Below, one piece after another: positions 1-9,139 of a DNA stretch of 64,000 bases. Source of the stretch: Ferrimonas senticii DSM 18821. Lineage in GTDB: Bacteria; Pseudomonadota; Gammaproteobacteria; Enterobacterales; Shewanellaceae. The stretch is taken from contig NZ_AUGM01000004.1 of assembly GCF_000422665.1 (NCBI RefSeq), positions 186,001 to 250,000 on the forward strand. Reading direction: 5' to 3'. How positions within the stretch are numbered: position 1 is the stretch's first letter; each line of letters opens with the position of its first letter. The position numbers were made by a program, and so were the translations under genes. The notes under the pieces are model-generated. The model worked only from the letters and a program-made list of their open reading frames with translations, had not been told where the DNA came from and made no database searches.

Positions 1-338
1 CCTGTGTCGCCCGCGAGGTTCGTGCTCGGGCGATTGAGTTCTGGCTGCAAGCGCCAGCCAATCTGGTGCGTTATCTGCCGCACAAAGGCTCGGTCACTAT
101 CGATGGCGTCAGCCTGACCCTGAACGAAATTGACGGTACTCGTTTCCGGCTAACCATCGTGCCGCACACCGCCAGCGAAACCACCCTGACCGATCTGAAA
201 GTGGGCGACAGCGTTCACCTCGAGGTCGATCTGTTGGCGCGTTACCTCGAACAACTGCTGCTTGGCCGTGAACAAGCCGAGCCGCAATCCTCTGGTTTAA
301 CTTTTGAAACATTGGCCCGCAGCGGCTTCATCAAATAA
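1..338 (+). CDS. ribE: riboflavin synthase alpha chain, C-terminal part (partial)
   Basis: This is the 3' end of riboflavin synthase, which makes riboflavin from two molecules of 6,7-dimethyl-8-ribityllumazine in the cytoplasm. The frame is open back to the window edge (codons from base 3 read [14 protein letters not shown]), so the gene starts outside. The second lumazine-binding barrel is visible, with the motif [13 protein letters not shown] and the trimer-forming tail [11 protein letters not shown]. It lies 15 bp upstream of ribBX and before ribH, the usual gammaproteobacterial rib cluster. Confidence 0.92.
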   Translation, partial: CVAREVRARAIEFWLQAPANLVRYLPHKGSVTIDGVSLTLNEIDGTRFRLTIVPHTASETTLTDLKVGDSVHLEVDLLARYLEQLLLGREQAEPQSSGLTFETLARSGFIK

Positions 339-353
339 CAAGGAACAACAGCA

Positions 354-1457
354 ATGGCGCTGAATAAGATCGAAGAGATCATCGAAGATATCCGACAGGG
401 CAAGATGGTGATCCTGATGGATGATGAAGATCGCGAAAACGAAGGCGATCTGATCATGGCTGCCGAAGCCGTGACCCCAGAGGCGATCAACTTTATGGCA
501 CGCTACGGCCGCGGCCTGATCTGCATGCCGATGAGCGCCCAGCGCTGTGATCAGCTGGGTCTGCATCAGATGGTTAGCAACAACACCGAACAGTTTGCCA
601 CCGCCTTTACCGTTTCTATCGAAGCGGCCAAGGGTGTGACCACCGGTATCTCGGCCTCGGATCGTGCCATTACCATTCAAGCGGCGGTGGCCAAAGATGC
701 GACCCCTGCGGATCTGGTGCAGCCGGGCCACATCTTCCCGCTGCGCGCCAAAGATGGCGGCGTGCTCAACCGTGCTGGCCATACCGAAGCGTCGGTGGAT
801 CTGGCGCGTTTGGCGGGCTTTGAATCGGCGGCGGTGATCGTTGAGATCCTTAACGAAGACGGCACCATGGCGCGTCGTCCAGAGTTGGAAGTGTTCGCCG
901 AAGAGCACGGTCTTAAAATTGGCACCATCGCCGATCTGATTGAGTACCGTAACCTGCACGAAACCACCATCGTCAAAGAGACCCAGTGCGTGTTGCCAAC
1001 CAAATACGGCGACTTCGAACTGACCTTATACCGTGACACCATCGACAACCAACGCCACGTGGCACTGGTAAAAGGCGAGATCGGCGCGGAAACCCTAGTG
1101 CGCGTACACCTCGAAGATCCATTGCGGGATCTGCTGGGCTCGACCCACAAGGGCGAAAGCACTTGGGAGATCGACGACGCCATGGCCAAGATCGCCGCCG
1201 AAGGCGGGGTGCTGGTATTGCTGGGGCGTGAGCACCAATCCGAATACGTACTAGAGCAGTTGCAGGGCTTGGCACGCAGCCAAAGCGGCACCGAGATTGG
1301 CCTACGACCAAATCACGAAGCGCCGCGCACCGTCGGTGTTGGTTCGCAAATTCTGGCGGATCTTGGGGTTACCAAGATGCGTCTGCTGTCGGGGCAAACC
1401 CGCTATCACTCGTTGGCCGGTTTTGGCCTCGAAGTGATCGAATATATCCACCAATAA
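354..1457 (+). CDS. ribBX: 3,4-dihydroxy-2-butanone-4-phosphate synthase fused to a degenerate GTP cyclohydrolase II domain
   Basis: The N-terminal ~205 residues form the RibB domain, which converts ribulose-5-phosphate to DHBP for lumazine synthesis. The acidic metal/substrate loop [10 protein letters not shown] and the motif [13 protein letters not shown] are visible. The C-terminal ~160 residues resemble RibA, but the stretch that normally carries the zinc-binding cysteines reads [19 protein letters not shown] with no Cys, so GTP cyclohydrolase II activity is unlikely. This matches the RibBX variant described from Shewanella and other Proteobacteria, implying a separate ribA elsewhere. The start follows an AAGGAACAA ribosome-binding site. 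Confidence 0.9.
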   Translation: MALNKIEEIIEDIRQGKMVILMDDEDRENEGDLIMAAEAVTPEAINFMARYGRGLICMPMSAQRCDQLGLHQMVSNNTEQFATAFTVSIEAAKGVTTGISASDRAITIQAAVAKDATPADLVQPGHIFPLRAKDGGVLNRAGHTEASVDLARLAGFESAAVIVEILNEDGTMARRPELEVFAEEHGLKIGTIADLIEYRNLHETTIVKETQCVLPTKYGDFELTLYRDTIDNQRHVALVKGEIGAETLVRVHLEDPLRDLLGSTHKGESTWEIDDAMAKIAAEGGVLVLLGREHQSEYVLEQLQGLARSQSGTEIGLRPNHEAPRTVGVGSQILADLGVTKMRLLSGQTRYHSLAGFGLEVIEYIHQ

Positions 1458-1567
1458 TTTCCCTAATTTCCGATGGCACAGGCCGCTGACAAGTTCGCTG
1501 CTTGTGCTATCATACCGCCACTTTTTTGCCCCCTTGTCGGGGCTATAAGAAATAAATGGAACAGAAC

Positions 1568-2038
1568 ATGAACGTTATCGAAGGTAACATCGAAGCCAAA
1601 GGCGCTAAAATTGCTCTGGTAGTTGGCCGTTTCAACAGCTTTGTGGTTGAAAGCTTGGTTGACGGTGCACTGGACACTCTGAAGCGTTTTGGCCAAGTGA
1701 ACGATGAAGACATCACTGTGGTTCGTGCCCCTGGTGCATTCGAACTGCCACTGGTTGCACGTCGTCTGGCTGCCACTGGCAACTACGATGCCATCATCGC
1801 CCTAGGTGCGGTGATCCGTGGTGGTACCCCACACTTCGATTTCGTTGCCGGTGAGTGCAACAAAGGATTGGCTCAGGTGATGCTGGAGTTTGATACCCCA
1901 GTAACCTTCGGGGTGCTGACCGTAGATACCATTGAACAAGCCATCGAGCGCGCTGGTACCAAAGCTGGTAACAAGGGTGGCGAAGCTGCTCTAAGCGCGC
2001 TAGAGATGGTAAACGTCTTGAAACAACTGGCTGACTAA
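1568..2038 (+). CDS. ribH: 6,7-dimethyl-8-ribityllumazine synthase
   Basis: Lumazine synthase condenses DHBP from the upstream RibB domain with 5-amino-6-ribitylaminouracil, giving the substrate of RibE. The 156-residue protein is full length; the family motifs [20 protein letters not shown] and [12 protein letters not shown] are clear. An upstream in-frame ATG exists at 1556, but the ATG at 1568 has GGA about 8 nt before it and gives the family N-terminus [12 protein letters not shown], so it is preferred. The 110-bp gap to ribBX could hold a promoter. Confidence 0.93.
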   Translation: MNVIEGNIEAKGAKIALVVGRFNSFVVESLVDGALDTLKRFGQVNDEDITVVRAPGAFELPLVARRLAATGNYDAIIALGAVIRGGTPHFDFVAGECNKGLAQVMLEFDTPVTFGVLTVDTIEQAIERAGTKAGNKGGEAALSALEMVNVLKQLAD

Positions 2039-2057
2039 GGCCAGATTGGAGAGTTGT

Positions 2058-2477
2058 GTGAAGCCTTCCGAGCGTCGTAAAGCCCGTCAACTGGCGGTTC
2101 AGGCCCTCTACTCCTGGCAGATGAGCGGCAACGCTATCGCCGATGTAGAGCATCAGTTCTTAACCGAACAAGATACCCAAGGTGCCGATGTGGCTTACTT
2201 CCGTGAGCTGCTGGCCAGCGTAGCAAACCAAGCGGACAGCTTGGATGCGAAGCTGAAGCCAAACTTGGCACGCTTGGTTGAAGAAGTGGATCAGTTGGAA
2301 CTGGCCATTTTGCGCTTGGCAGCTTACGAGCTGATCTATCGCGATGACGTACCATTCAAGGTAGCGATCAACGAAGCTATCGAGCTGGCTAAGATCTTTG
2401 GCGCTGAAGAGAGCCACAAGTTCGTTAACGGCGTGCTGGATAAGCTGGCGATCTCCTTGAACCGTCAAAAAGGTTAA
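2058..2477 (+). CDS. nusB: transcription antitermination factor NusB
   Basis: NusB binds boxA RNA with S10 (NusE) and supports rRNA antitermination. The all-alpha protein shows the family N-terminus [19 protein letters not shown] and C-terminal motifs [14 protein letters not shown] and [10 protein letters not shown]. The start is probably GTG 2058, with GGAG at 2048-2051; the longer TTG reading at 2046 would place the SD inside the gene. It lies 19 bp after ribH, the conserved ribH-nusB pairing, and a strong terminator follows. Confidence 0.92.
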   Translation: MKPSERRKARQLAVQALYSWQMSGNAIADVEHQFLTEQDTQGADVAYFRELLASVANQADSLDAKLKPNLARLVEEVDQLELAILRLAAYELIYRDDVPFKVAINEAIELAKIFGAEESHKFVNGVLDKLAISLNRQKG

Positions 2478-2507
2478 ATTAAGGCGTCACTGTCTGACTC
2501 AATACTC

Positions 2508-2537
2508 AACGGCCACATCATCGATGTGGCCGTTTTT
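2508..2537 (+). terminator. Rho-independent terminator after nusB
   Basis: The stem AACGGCCACATC pairs with GATGTGGCCGTT over a 3-nt loop and runs into five T. It closes the ribE-ribBX-ribH-nusB unit and separates it from thiL. Confidence 0.85.
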
Positions 2538-2556
2538 ATAACCTCACCGAACTATC

Positions 2557-2718
2557 ATACCAATGCACCTAAATATCTGAGTATTATTGCTGGTTTAAAT
2601 CGCCTCACTCGGCGTTACTCAACTTACTGGTAGAGCCACTAGCAGCGGCGTTGAGTGCCTTGATTGAGACGATTTCTCCTTCGCACTAGACAGACCATTT
2701 ACTTAAGTGAATTGGTAT
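2557..2718 (+). mobile_element. 162-bp MITE-like repeat, copy 1
   Basis: The element begins ATACCAAT and ends ATTGGTAT. Longer terminal inverted repeats are visible (ataccaatgcacctaaat against ataccaattcacttaagt read from the other end). It contains internal inverted segments (aaatcgcctca / tgagacgattt) and has no coding capacity. An equally long copy in the opposite orientation lies at 12769-12930. It sits between the nusB terminator and thiL, ending 25 bp before the thiL start, so any thiL promoter must lie in or next to it. Confidence 0.8.
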
Positions 2719-2743
2719 TACTAAAACGATTACCAAAAACATC

Positions 2744-3709
2744 ATGAGTTCTGGCGAATTTACTGTAATCAAACGGTTCTTTACCCACCGTCGTAGCCGC
2801 AAGGATGTGATCCTTGGGGTCGGTGATGATGCGGCGCTGCTGAATGTGCCGGAAGGGCATCACCTGGTGGTATCGACCGACACCTTGGTCAGCGGCATTC
2901 ACTTTTTTGCCGACATCGATCCCGCCAAATTGGCGTTTAAGACGGTGGCGGTCAACCTCAGTGACTTGGCGGCAATGGGCGCCGAGCCGGCGTGGATGAC
3001 GCTGGCGATCACCATGCCAGCGATAGATGAGCCCTGGCTGGCGCAGTTTGCTAAAGGCTTGGAAGAGGTGTGTGACTACTACGGCGTGGCGCTGGTTGGC
3101 GGGGACACCACCCGTGGGCCGTTAAGTCTAACCATCACCGTTCATGGCCATGTACCGCAGGGGCGGGCGCTGCGCCGCGATGGCGCCAAGGTCGGCGATT
3201 GGATCTACGTGACTGGGCCATTGGGCGATAGCGGTGCCGGTTTACAAGCGCTGTACGATGGCAACACCGATCCAGCGTGGCAGCCATTTATCGACCGTCA
3301 TTTAACCCCGAAACCGCGACTGGCGGCGGGTATTGCCCTGCGCGGCTTGGCATCGGCGGCGATGGACCTGTCCGATGGCTTGGGTTCTGATTTGGGACAC
3401 CTGCTTAAAGCCAGCGGTGTCGGAGCGCAGATTGAGTTGGCGCAGATCCCGATTAACCCCAAGCTGGAAGCGCTCGTGGGGCGCCAGCAAGCGCTGCAGT
3501 TAGCGCTTGGCAGTGGCGAGGATTACGAGCTGCTGTTTACCGTACCAGACAGCCACAAGGCCGCCCTAAGCACCGCTATCAGCGAAACCAGTGCGGTGCC
3601 GATCTGCATTGGTCAAATCGTTGCCGGTGAAGGCATTCGTTATCTGCAACACGACCAACCGGTGCACATTGATGTACACGGTTACAACCACTTTGCGGAG
3701 GAAACATGA
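2744..3709 (+). CDS. thiL: thiamine-monophosphate kinase
   Basis: ThiL phosphorylates thiamine monophosphate to thiamine diphosphate. The 321-residue protein is full length: N-terminal GEFTVIKRFF, then ATP/Mg motifs GVGDDAALL, VSTDTLVSGIHF and NLSDLAAMGAEP, and later AMDLSDGLGSDLGHL and GSGEDYELLF. The start ATG has no clear SD, and the MITE end lies 25 bp upstream. Its stop overlaps the pgpA start (ATGA), indicating translational coupling. Confidence 0.92.
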   Translation: MSSGEFTVIKRFFTHRRSRKDVILGVGDDAALLNVPEGHHLVVSTDTLVSGIHFFADIDPAKLAFKTVAVNLSDLAAMGAEPAWMTLAITMPAIDEPWLAQFAKGLEEVCDYYGVALVGGDTTRGPLSLTITVHGHVPQGRALRRDGAKVGDWIYVTGPLGDSGAGLQALYDGNTDPAWQPFIDRHLTPKPRLAAGIALRGLASAAMDLSDGLGSDLGHLLKASGVGAQIELAQIPINPKLEALVGRQQALQLALGSGEDYELLFTVPDSHKAALSTAISETSAVPICIGQIVAGEGIRYLQHDQPVHIDVHGYNHFAEET

Positions 3710-4182
3710 GCCGCTTTCCTGGAATTAAGATGTCCAATCCGGTGCACTTTTTGGCATTCGGCTTTGGCTTAGGCCTGGCTCCCAAAGCGCCGGGCACCTT
3801 TGGCACCTTAGCGGCGTTGCCGCTGTTCTTCGTCATGCAGGATCTCGGGTTGCCACTCTACGCTGCGATTGTGGCGTTGATGGGGCTGGTCGGGATCTAC
3901 CTGTGTGACAAAACCGCCAAAGACATGGGCGAGCATGACAATCCGGCGATCGTCTGGGATGAAGTGGTGGGGATGCTGATCACCATGGCGGCGCTGCCCC
4001 AAGGCTGGCACTGGTGGTTAATCGCCTTTGCCGCGTTTCGCTTGTTCGACATCGTTAAACCGTGGCCGATTCGGCTGTTGGACCGCCACGTTCACGGCGG
4101 TTTTGGGATCATGATTGATGATGTCCTTGCGGGTTTCTTTGGCTTGGGCGTGGTGCAATTGTTAGCGCATTGGTTCGGCTGA
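3706..4182 (+). CDS. pgpA: phosphatidylglycerophosphatase A
   Basis: PgpA removes the phosphate from phosphatidylglycerophosphate to give phosphatidylglycerol at the inner membrane. The 158-residue protein contains the motifs GLAPKAPGTFGTLAALP, IVWDEVVGM, FRLFDIVKPWPI and GGFGIMIDDVLAG, plus several hydrophobic segments. It overlaps thiL by 4 bp and ends the cluster at a terminator. A start at an internal ATG (MSNPVHF) is possible, but the ATGA overlap favours 3706. Confidence 0.92.
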   Translation: MSRFPGIKMSNPVHFLAFGFGLGLAPKAPGTFGTLAALPLFFVMQDLGLPLYAAIVALMGLVGIYLCDKTAKDMGEHDNPAIVWDEVVGMLITMAALPQGWHWWLIAFAAFRLFDIVKPWPIRLLDRHVHGGFGIMIDDVLAGFFGLGVVQLLAHWFG

Positions 4183-4227
4183 ATCGCCGCAGCCTAAATC
4201 GTCCTTTGGGGCGGCGCGGATCACTGA

Positions 4228-4256
4228 AAATGCCCAACCTAGGTTGGGCATTTTTT
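4228..4256 (+). terminator. Rho-independent terminator after pgpA
   Basis: The palindrome AAATGCCCAACC-TA-GGTTGGGCATTT is followed by a T run. Confidence 0.88.
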
Positions 4257-4561
4257 GTGTTTCCTGAATGTGTCTGGCAACCAATCTTTAACAAGTGGTG
4301 ATTTGTGGCAAACCATGCAAACGGCCTCGCCTTGGCGTTTTATTGAACATTAAATATTAAAATTGAACAGTGATTTAGTCTTTCTGCGGTGGTTGTCATC
4401 AAAGCCGGCGGAAGTTGGCTAAGCTAGTTGTTGGATTGGTTATTTACGTCAATCTTACCAAGCTGAACGAAGCCTGAATCGTGCTGGTTAACCACTATCC
4501 GACCTAGCCCAGTTGCTTGTACTATCTGCGGCCTTTTTTTCTCTAGTCTAGGAGTCTCGTT
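4257..4561. other. intergenic region, no gene seen
   Basis: Roughly 300 bp of AT-richer sequence between the pgpA terminator and the protease gene. It presumably holds the promoter for the protease-rimK pair. An SD-like taggag lies just before the next ATG; no other structure was recognised. Confidence 0.5.
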
Positions 4562-5050
4562 ATGAGTCAATCCAAAACCACTATCGGCTGGCGCGAATGG
4601 GTTCATCTGCCTGAGTTAGGTTTGCCAAACATCAAGGCAAAGGTAGATACCGGCGCTAAGACCTGTGCACTGCACGCATTCCGCGTTGAACCATTCGATC
4701 GCGACGGCAAGCAGTGGGTGCGTTTTGCGATTCACCCTCTGCAAGACGACACCGAGACCGAAGTGATTTGTGAAGCGCCGGTTTCCGACCGTCGCGAAGT
4801 AACCAACTCCGGTGGCTCTACTGAGCTGCGTTATGTTATCTCCAGCCGTATGGTGGTTGGTGGTCAAGAGTTCGAAGCAGAGCTAACTTTGACTAACCGT
4901 GATAGCATGCGCTTCAGAATGCTACTGGGCCGCAACGCGATGGAAGGTCGTTTTGCGGTAGACGTAGCCGAGAGCTACCTGCTTGAGCCAGCTCCTATTG
5001 CTGAAGCCGAGTGCAGTGAAAACAACGACCGCTGCAGCGACGAGGGCTGA
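4562..5050 (+). CDS. retropepsin-like putative ATP-dependent zinc protease family protein (RimB-like)
   Basis: This 162-residue cytoplasmic protein belongs to the family annotated as ATP-dependent zinc protease (Pfam Zn_protease), which has a retropepsin fold. The aspartyl-protease-like motif [12 protein letters not shown] (D29-T30-G31) is visible, followed by [11 protein letters not shown] near residue 120. It lies 36 bp upstream of rimK, and such genes commonly neighbour rimK, suggesting work on peptides or modified proteins connected to the RimK ligase. The in vivo substrate is not known. The start is supported by SD taggag. Confidence 0.85.
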   Translation: MSQSKTTIGWREWVHLPELGLPNIKAKVDTGAKTCALHAFRVEPFDRDGKQWVRFAIHPLQDDTETEVICEAPVSDRREVTNSGGSTELRYVISSRMVVGGQEFEAELTLTNRDSMRFRMLLGRNAMEGRFAVDVAESYLLEPAPIAEAECSENNDRCSDEG

Positions 5051-5086
5051 TAGCGAGCGCAACCCATTAATTAAGGAATTTATGCT

Positions 5087-5992
5087 ATGAAGATAGCAAT
5101 TCTGTCCCGTGGTCCTAACCTGTACTCCACCAAACGTTTGGTGGAAGCGGGTGAAAAGCGTGGCCATGAGATGCACGTCATCAATACCCTGCAGTGTTAC
5201 ATGGACATTGCGTCCACCAAACCTGCGATCTGGTACCAAGGTGAAAAGCTGGAAGGGTTTGATGCGGTGATCCCTCGGATCGGTAGCTCAATCACCAACT
5301 ACGGCACCGCCGTAATTCGCCAGTTCGAAATGATGGGCGTGTACTGCTTGACCGAATCCATTCCTCTGGGGCGCTCTCGTGACAAACTGCGTTCACTGCA
5401 GCTGCTGTCGCAAAAGGGCATCGGCATGCCGAACACCGGTTTTGCTCACGCCATCGACAACACCAAAGATCTGATCAAAATGGTTGGCGGTGCACCACTG
5501 GTACTGAAGCTGCTGCAAGGCACTCAGGGTCGTGGTGTGGTATTGGCGGAAACCCCGAAAGCGGCGGAAAGCGTGATTGATGCATTCCGCGAGCTGGAAG
5601 CGGACTTCTTGGTGCAAGAGTTCATCAAAGAAGCGGGCGGCAGCGACGTACGTTGTTTCGTGATCGGCGACCAAGTGGTGGCAGCGATGGAACGTACCGC
5701 AATGTCTGGCGAGTTCCGTTCTAACCTGCACCGTGGCGGCAGCGCACAGCTGACCGAACTGACTGAGCAAGAGCGTAACACCGCGATTGCGGCAGCGCAG
5801 ACCATGGGGCTGGGCGTTTCTGGGGTTGATATCCTGCGTAGCGAACGTGGTCCACTGGTGATGGAAGTAAACTCCTCCCCAGGCTTGGAAGGCATCGAAC
5901 TGGCCACCAAGATCGACGTGGCGGCGCAGATCATCGAGCACATCGAACAAAACGCTAACTGCCAAACTGTAGCGAAACGCAGCAAAGGCTAA
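5087..5992 (+). CDS. rimK: RimK-family ATP-grasp ligase (S6 / alpha-L-glutamate ligase)
   Basis: RimK adds glutamate residues to the C-terminus of ribosomal protein S6 and can make poly-alpha-glutamate. The 301-residue length equals the E. coli enzyme. Visible landmarks are the N-terminus [18 protein letters not shown], the ATP-grasp segment [14 protein letters not shown], the catalytic stretch [11 protein letters not shown] and the Mg-binding [13 protein letters not shown]. An AAGGAA SD precedes the ATG. It forms a two-gene unit with the upstream protease and is closed by a terminator. Confidence 0.93.
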   Translation: MKIAILSRGPNLYSTKRLVEAGEKRGHEMHVINTLQCYMDIASTKPAIWYQGEKLEGFDAVIPRIGSSITNYGTAVIRQFEMMGVYCLTESIPLGRSRDKLRSLQLLSQKGIGMPNTGFAHAIDNTKDLIKMVGGAPLVLKLLQGTQGRGVVLAETPKAAESVIDAFRELEADFLVQEFIKEAGGSDVRCFVIGDQVVAAMERTAMSGEFRSNLHRGGSAQLTELTEQERNTAIAAAQTMGLGVSGVDILRSERGPLVMEVNSSPGLEGIELATKIDVAAQIIEHIEQNANCQTVAKRSKG

Positions 5993-6012
5993 GCGAATAA
6001 GCTAAAGTACTG

Positions 6013-6045
6013 AAAAAGCGCTGTTCTCAGGACAGCGCTTTTTTG
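6013..6045 (+). terminator. Rho-independent terminator after rimK
   Basis: The stem AAGCGCTGT / ACAGCGCTT with a 7-nt loop is followed by six T. Confidence 0.88.
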
Positions 6046-6227
6046 TTGCCTGATTTTTGCACCATTGTTGCCAGTGGCTGTGCGCCACTTCACAAAATTG
6101 GGTGCAGTTTGATTTGGTCGCTTTTTTGTTGGCGCCGATCTCTGGCACTTTTGCAGTATCGACCGTTGGCGTCTTAACTGATTGCAGTCCAAACGTTGGC
6201 GTTTGGCCGAAAAAGAGGATCACCATA

Positions 6228-7307
6228 ATGAGCACCCCAAAGCCTGCTGCGACCACAGCGCGCAAAAGCAAACCGATTGAGTTTGGTGGCCAAACGATTC
6301 TACCCGGCCAACAGGTGACGGTGGATATTCCGTTGGCGTCGATGGTGACCCAGCAGAGCCTGCCGCTGACCTTGCGGATCTACCATGGCCGCAGTGAAGG
6401 CCCCTGCTTGTTTGTTAGTGCGGCGATCCACGGCGATGAGATCAACGGCGTAGAGGTGATCCGTCGTCTGCAAAAGCTCAAAGCGTTAAAGCGGCTTAAG
6501 GGCACCTTGGTGCTGGCACCAATTGTTAATGTCCACGGCTTCTTAGATAAAACCCGTTATCTGCCTGATGGTCGCGATCTGAACCGCAGCTTCCCAGGCA
6601 GCCAGCGCGGCACCTTGGCCGGTCGAGTGGCGTACACCTTCTTAGAAGAGGTGGTCAACAAGTGTACCCACGGCATCGACTTGCATACCGGCGCTCGCCA
6701 TCGCGATAACTTGCCGCAGATCCGTGCCGATCTGGACCAGCCGGAAACCGCCGCGATGGCGCACGCCTTTGGTGTACCGGTGGTGATGCATTCGGCCATT
6801 CGCGATGGGTCACTGCGTCAGGTGGCGGGGGAAAACGGCACCCCAATCTTGCTGTACGAGGCCGGCGAAGCGCTGCGCTTTGATGAGGTTTGCATTCGCG
6901 CTGGGGTGAAAGGGGTGATGAACGTGATGCGTCATCTGGGCATGCTGCCTAGCAGCAGCCGCGCCAAGCACGTTGATGACGCGATGATCTCCCGCAGTTC
7001 ATCTTGGGTGCGGGCACCGATCTCCGGTATCTTCCGCGCCACCATTGCGATGGGGGCGAAAGCGGAAAAAGGGGCGGTATTGGGGATCATTGCCGATCCG
7101 TTAGGGGATGCCGAAGAACCGGTGATTGCCCCGAAAGACAGTATCGTCATTGGCCGCACCAATCTGCCACTGGTGCACGAGGGCGAGGCGCTGTTCCACT
7201 TGGCCTACTACGATGACGCGGTTGATGACATCGCCGAGCAGTGGGAAGAGTTTGAATACAGCTTGGATGAATCGATGACGTTATCGGAAGAGCCACCGAT
7301 CGTCTGA
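6228..7307 (+). CDS. succinylglutamate desuccinylase/aspartoacylase family zinc carboxypeptidase
   Basis: This 359-residue protein belongs to the AstE/AspA M14-like family that cleaves N-acyl amino acids or peptide-like amides. The zinc motif AAIHGDEINGVEV (H68, E71) and the motif DLHTGARHRDNLPQIR are visible, with a C-terminal beta-rich domain. The open frame extends to 6057, but GAGG lies 9 nt before the ATG at 6228 and the upstream translation looks non-coding. It lies beside rimK and the retropepsin-like gene, so a role in trimming RimK-type glutamate tails is an attractive but unproven inference. Confidence 0.85.
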   Translation: MSTPKPAATTARKSKPIEFGGQTILPGQQVTVDIPLASMVTQQSLPLTLRIYHGRSEGPCLFVSAAIHGDEINGVEVIRRLQKLKALKRLKGTLVLAPIVNVHGFLDKTRYLPDGRDLNRSFPGSQRGTLAGRVAYTFLEEVVNKCTHGIDLHTGARHRDNLPQIRADLDQPETAAMAHAFGVPVVMHSAIRDGSLRQVAGENGTPILLYEAGEALRFDEVCIRAGVKGVMNVMRHLGMLPSSSRAKHVDDAMISRSSSWVRAPISGIFRATIAMGAKAEKGAVLGIIADPLGDAEEPVIAPKDSIVIGRTNLPLVHEGEALFHLAYYDDAVDDIAEQWEEFEYSLDESMTLSEEPPIV

Positions 7308-7323
7308 TCGCGGTTTTAGTCGC

Positions 7324-7356
7324 AAACAAAACGGGAGCCACCAGGCTCCCGTTGTT
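7324..7356. terminator. bidirectional terminator between convergent genes
   Basis: ACGGGAGCC-ACCA-GGCTCCCGT is flanked by A-rich and T-rich tracts and can serve both the aspartoacylase gene and the MFS gene. Confidence 0.78.
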
Positions 7357-7367
7357 GTATTTGCTGC

Positions 7368-8588
7368 TTAGGCGGCGGCTGGTACCGCAGGACGCTGCAG
7401 CGGACGAGCGTCGATTGGGAAGTGCAGGATAGCGGCGATAAACGCCAGTACCACGGTGCTGTACCAGATTGGTTCGTAGCTGCCGTAGTAGTCGTAGATA
7501 CGACCACCGACCCAAGCGCCCAGGAAGCTGCCCACTTGGTGAGTGAAGAAGACGATGCCGTAGAGGGTCGACATGTACTTGGCGCCGAAGATCTGCCGTA
7601 CCAGACCGGAGGTCAGAGGCACGGTACCGAGCCAACAGAAACCGATGGCAGCGCCAAAGATTGAGGCGGTGCTGGCGTTTACCGGCAGGGTAACGAACGC
7701 CAAAATCACTGCGGTGCGCAGGAAGTACAGCGCCGCCATCACATGACGTTTATCGAAACGGTCACCCATCAGGCCCCAGAAGTAGGAGCCAAAGATGTTA
7801 AAGATCCCGACGTAGGACAGTGCCATCGCCGCGACCGTGGCGTCTAAGCCTTTGTCGGCCAAGTAGCTTGGCAGATGAGTGGCAATAAACATCACGTGGA
7901 AGCCACAGACAAAGAAACCGGCGTTCAGTAACCAGTAGCCTTTGTGACGAAATGCTTCGGCCAGCGCTTGCTTCAGGGTCTGCTGGTCATGTGCCATGGC
8001 TGCGGCAGCAGCAGGGTTGCCAATGCGGTTGGTTTTCATAAAGGCGGCAAACGCCAACATGGCGCAGCAGCACAGGGCGAACACCTGCATCGCGGTTTGC
8101 CAGTCAAAGTTGGCCAGCAACGACTGCGCGCCAGGGATCACCGCAAACATACCGAAGGAACCGGCGGCGGTGGTTAAGCCAAACGCCTTGGCGGTGTGTT
8201 CTGCCGGAACAACGCGGGCAATTGCGCCCAGTACCACCACGTAGCTGGTGCAGCTTAAGCCAAAACCAACCAGTGCCCCCAAGGTTAAGAACAGCATGCT
8301 TGGCTCGGCAGTGATCGAGGTCAGGTACAGCCCCAAGCCGTAGGCGATGGCGCCAACGCCGATGATGCGTTTGGCACCAAAGCGGTCAGCGGCCATCCCA
8401 ACAAACGGTTGGAAAGCGCCAAACAGCAAGTTTTGTACGGCGATCGCCAGCGCGAAAAATTCGCGGCCAGTGCCAAAGGTGTCAACCACAGGGGTCATAA
8501 AGATCCCGAAGGATTGACGGATCCCTAAGCTGAAGATCAGCGTGGCAATCCCAAGCCAGACCAGTACAGGAAAGCGAAAAATACTCAT
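7368..8588 (-). CDS. major facilitator superfamily transporter
   Basis: About 406 residues with roughly twelve hydrophobic segments. It has the MFS loop motif MAADRFGAKRIIG (normally G-x-x-x-D-R-x-G-R-R) and the N-terminal FSLGIRQSFGIFMTPV, resembling oxalate/formate-type and related carriers. The substrate cannot be assigned. The ATG at 8588 has an AAGAG SD; a TTG six bases upstream is less likely. It starts 12 bp after the small polyhistidine-tailed protein gene and is probably co-transcribed with it, hinting at transport of a metal or metal chelate. That link is inference only. Confidence 0.8.
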   Translation of the reverse strand: MSIFRFPVLVWLGIATLIFSLGIRQSFGIFMTPVVDTFGTGREFFALAIAVQNLLFGAFQPFVGMAADRFGAKRIIGVGAIAYGLGLYLTSITAEPSMLFLTLGALVGFGLSCTSYVVVLGAIARVVPAEHTAKAFGLTTAAGSFGMFAVIPGAQSLLANFDWQTAMQVFALCCCAMLAFAAFMKTNRIGNPAAAAAMAHDQQTLKQALAEAFRHKGYWLLNAGFFVCGFHVMFIATHLPSYLADKGLDATVAAMALSYVGIFNIFGSYFWGLMGDRFDKRHVMAALYFLRTAVILAFVTLPVNASTASIFGAAIGFCWLGTVPLTSGLVRQIFGAKYMSTLYGIVFFTHQVGSFLGAWVGGRIYDYYGSYEPIWYSTVVLAFIAAILHFPIDARPLQRPAVPAAA

Positions 8589-8600
8589 TAACAAAAACTC

Positions 8601-8834
8601 TTAATGATGGTGGTGATGGTGATGGTCGTGTTGCGCCGGCGATGATTTGATCGGGCCATACAGTTTGACCGCATCGCTACGGTGACTGCCGCCATCGCCA
8701 GAATGGCAACCGGCGTCAGTGGCGTTTTGCGCCATCGCTTGTTGCAAGCCGGTCCAGTTGTGAACCAGAGCAATCGCTAACAGCAGGGCGATAAACCAGC
8801 GCAGCAGTTGGGCACGGAGGGATTGGCTGAACAT
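8601..8834 (-). CDS. small secreted or membrane-anchored protein with natural polyhistidine tail
   Basis: 77 residues. The N-terminal hydrophobic segment (RWFIALLLAIALVHNW) after basic residues looks like a signal peptide or anchor ending near QAMAQ. A Cys/His/Asp-containing middle (GCHSGDGGSHRSD) follows, and the C-terminus is HDHHHHHHH then stop. The start at 8834 has GGAG 5-6 nt upstream. I do not recognise the family. The tail is a strong candidate for nickel, cobalt, zinc or copper binding. Its partner is the MFS gene 12 bp downstream; SlyD, another metal-binding protein, lies upstream on the same strand. Confidence 0.6.
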   Translation of the reverse strand: MFSQSLRAQLLRWFIALLLAIALVHNWTGLQQAMAQNATDAGCHSGDGGSHRSDAVKLYGPIKSSPAQHDHHHHHHH

Positions 8835-9090
8835 AACGTCTCCACGATGAATAGCCGCCATCAAACAATGGGCGGTAGTCGGTACTCACTTCATTAACTG
8901 TAGAGCTAATGAAGTGAGTACAAGGCGGCGGAGTGTACGTTTTAGCGGCAATTGGCGCTATACGCCGATCACAATATTTGCCGTTTTTTGTGAATGAGCA
9001 CAGGTTCTGGAACCAAGTAGTAATGATTGTGTAGAAAAAGGCTACTGGGCTGTTGAGTTTTTGCTGAGTTACAGAGGGACGGGGGGTAAC

Positions 9091-9116
9091 AAAAAGCCCG
9101 CCAAGGTGGCGGGCTT
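9091..9116 (-). terminator. Rho-independent terminator after slyD
   Basis: On the minus strand, AAGCCCGCC and GGCGGGCTT pair and are followed by a T run. Confidence 0.85.
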
Positions 9117-9139
9117 CGCAAGCTATTGATGTCAGTGGC

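Noticed and set aside
6057-6227. 57-codon N-terminal extension of the aspartoacylase gene
   Set aside because: Contains the rimK downstream region and lacks an SD; ATG 6228 has GAGG at proper spacing.
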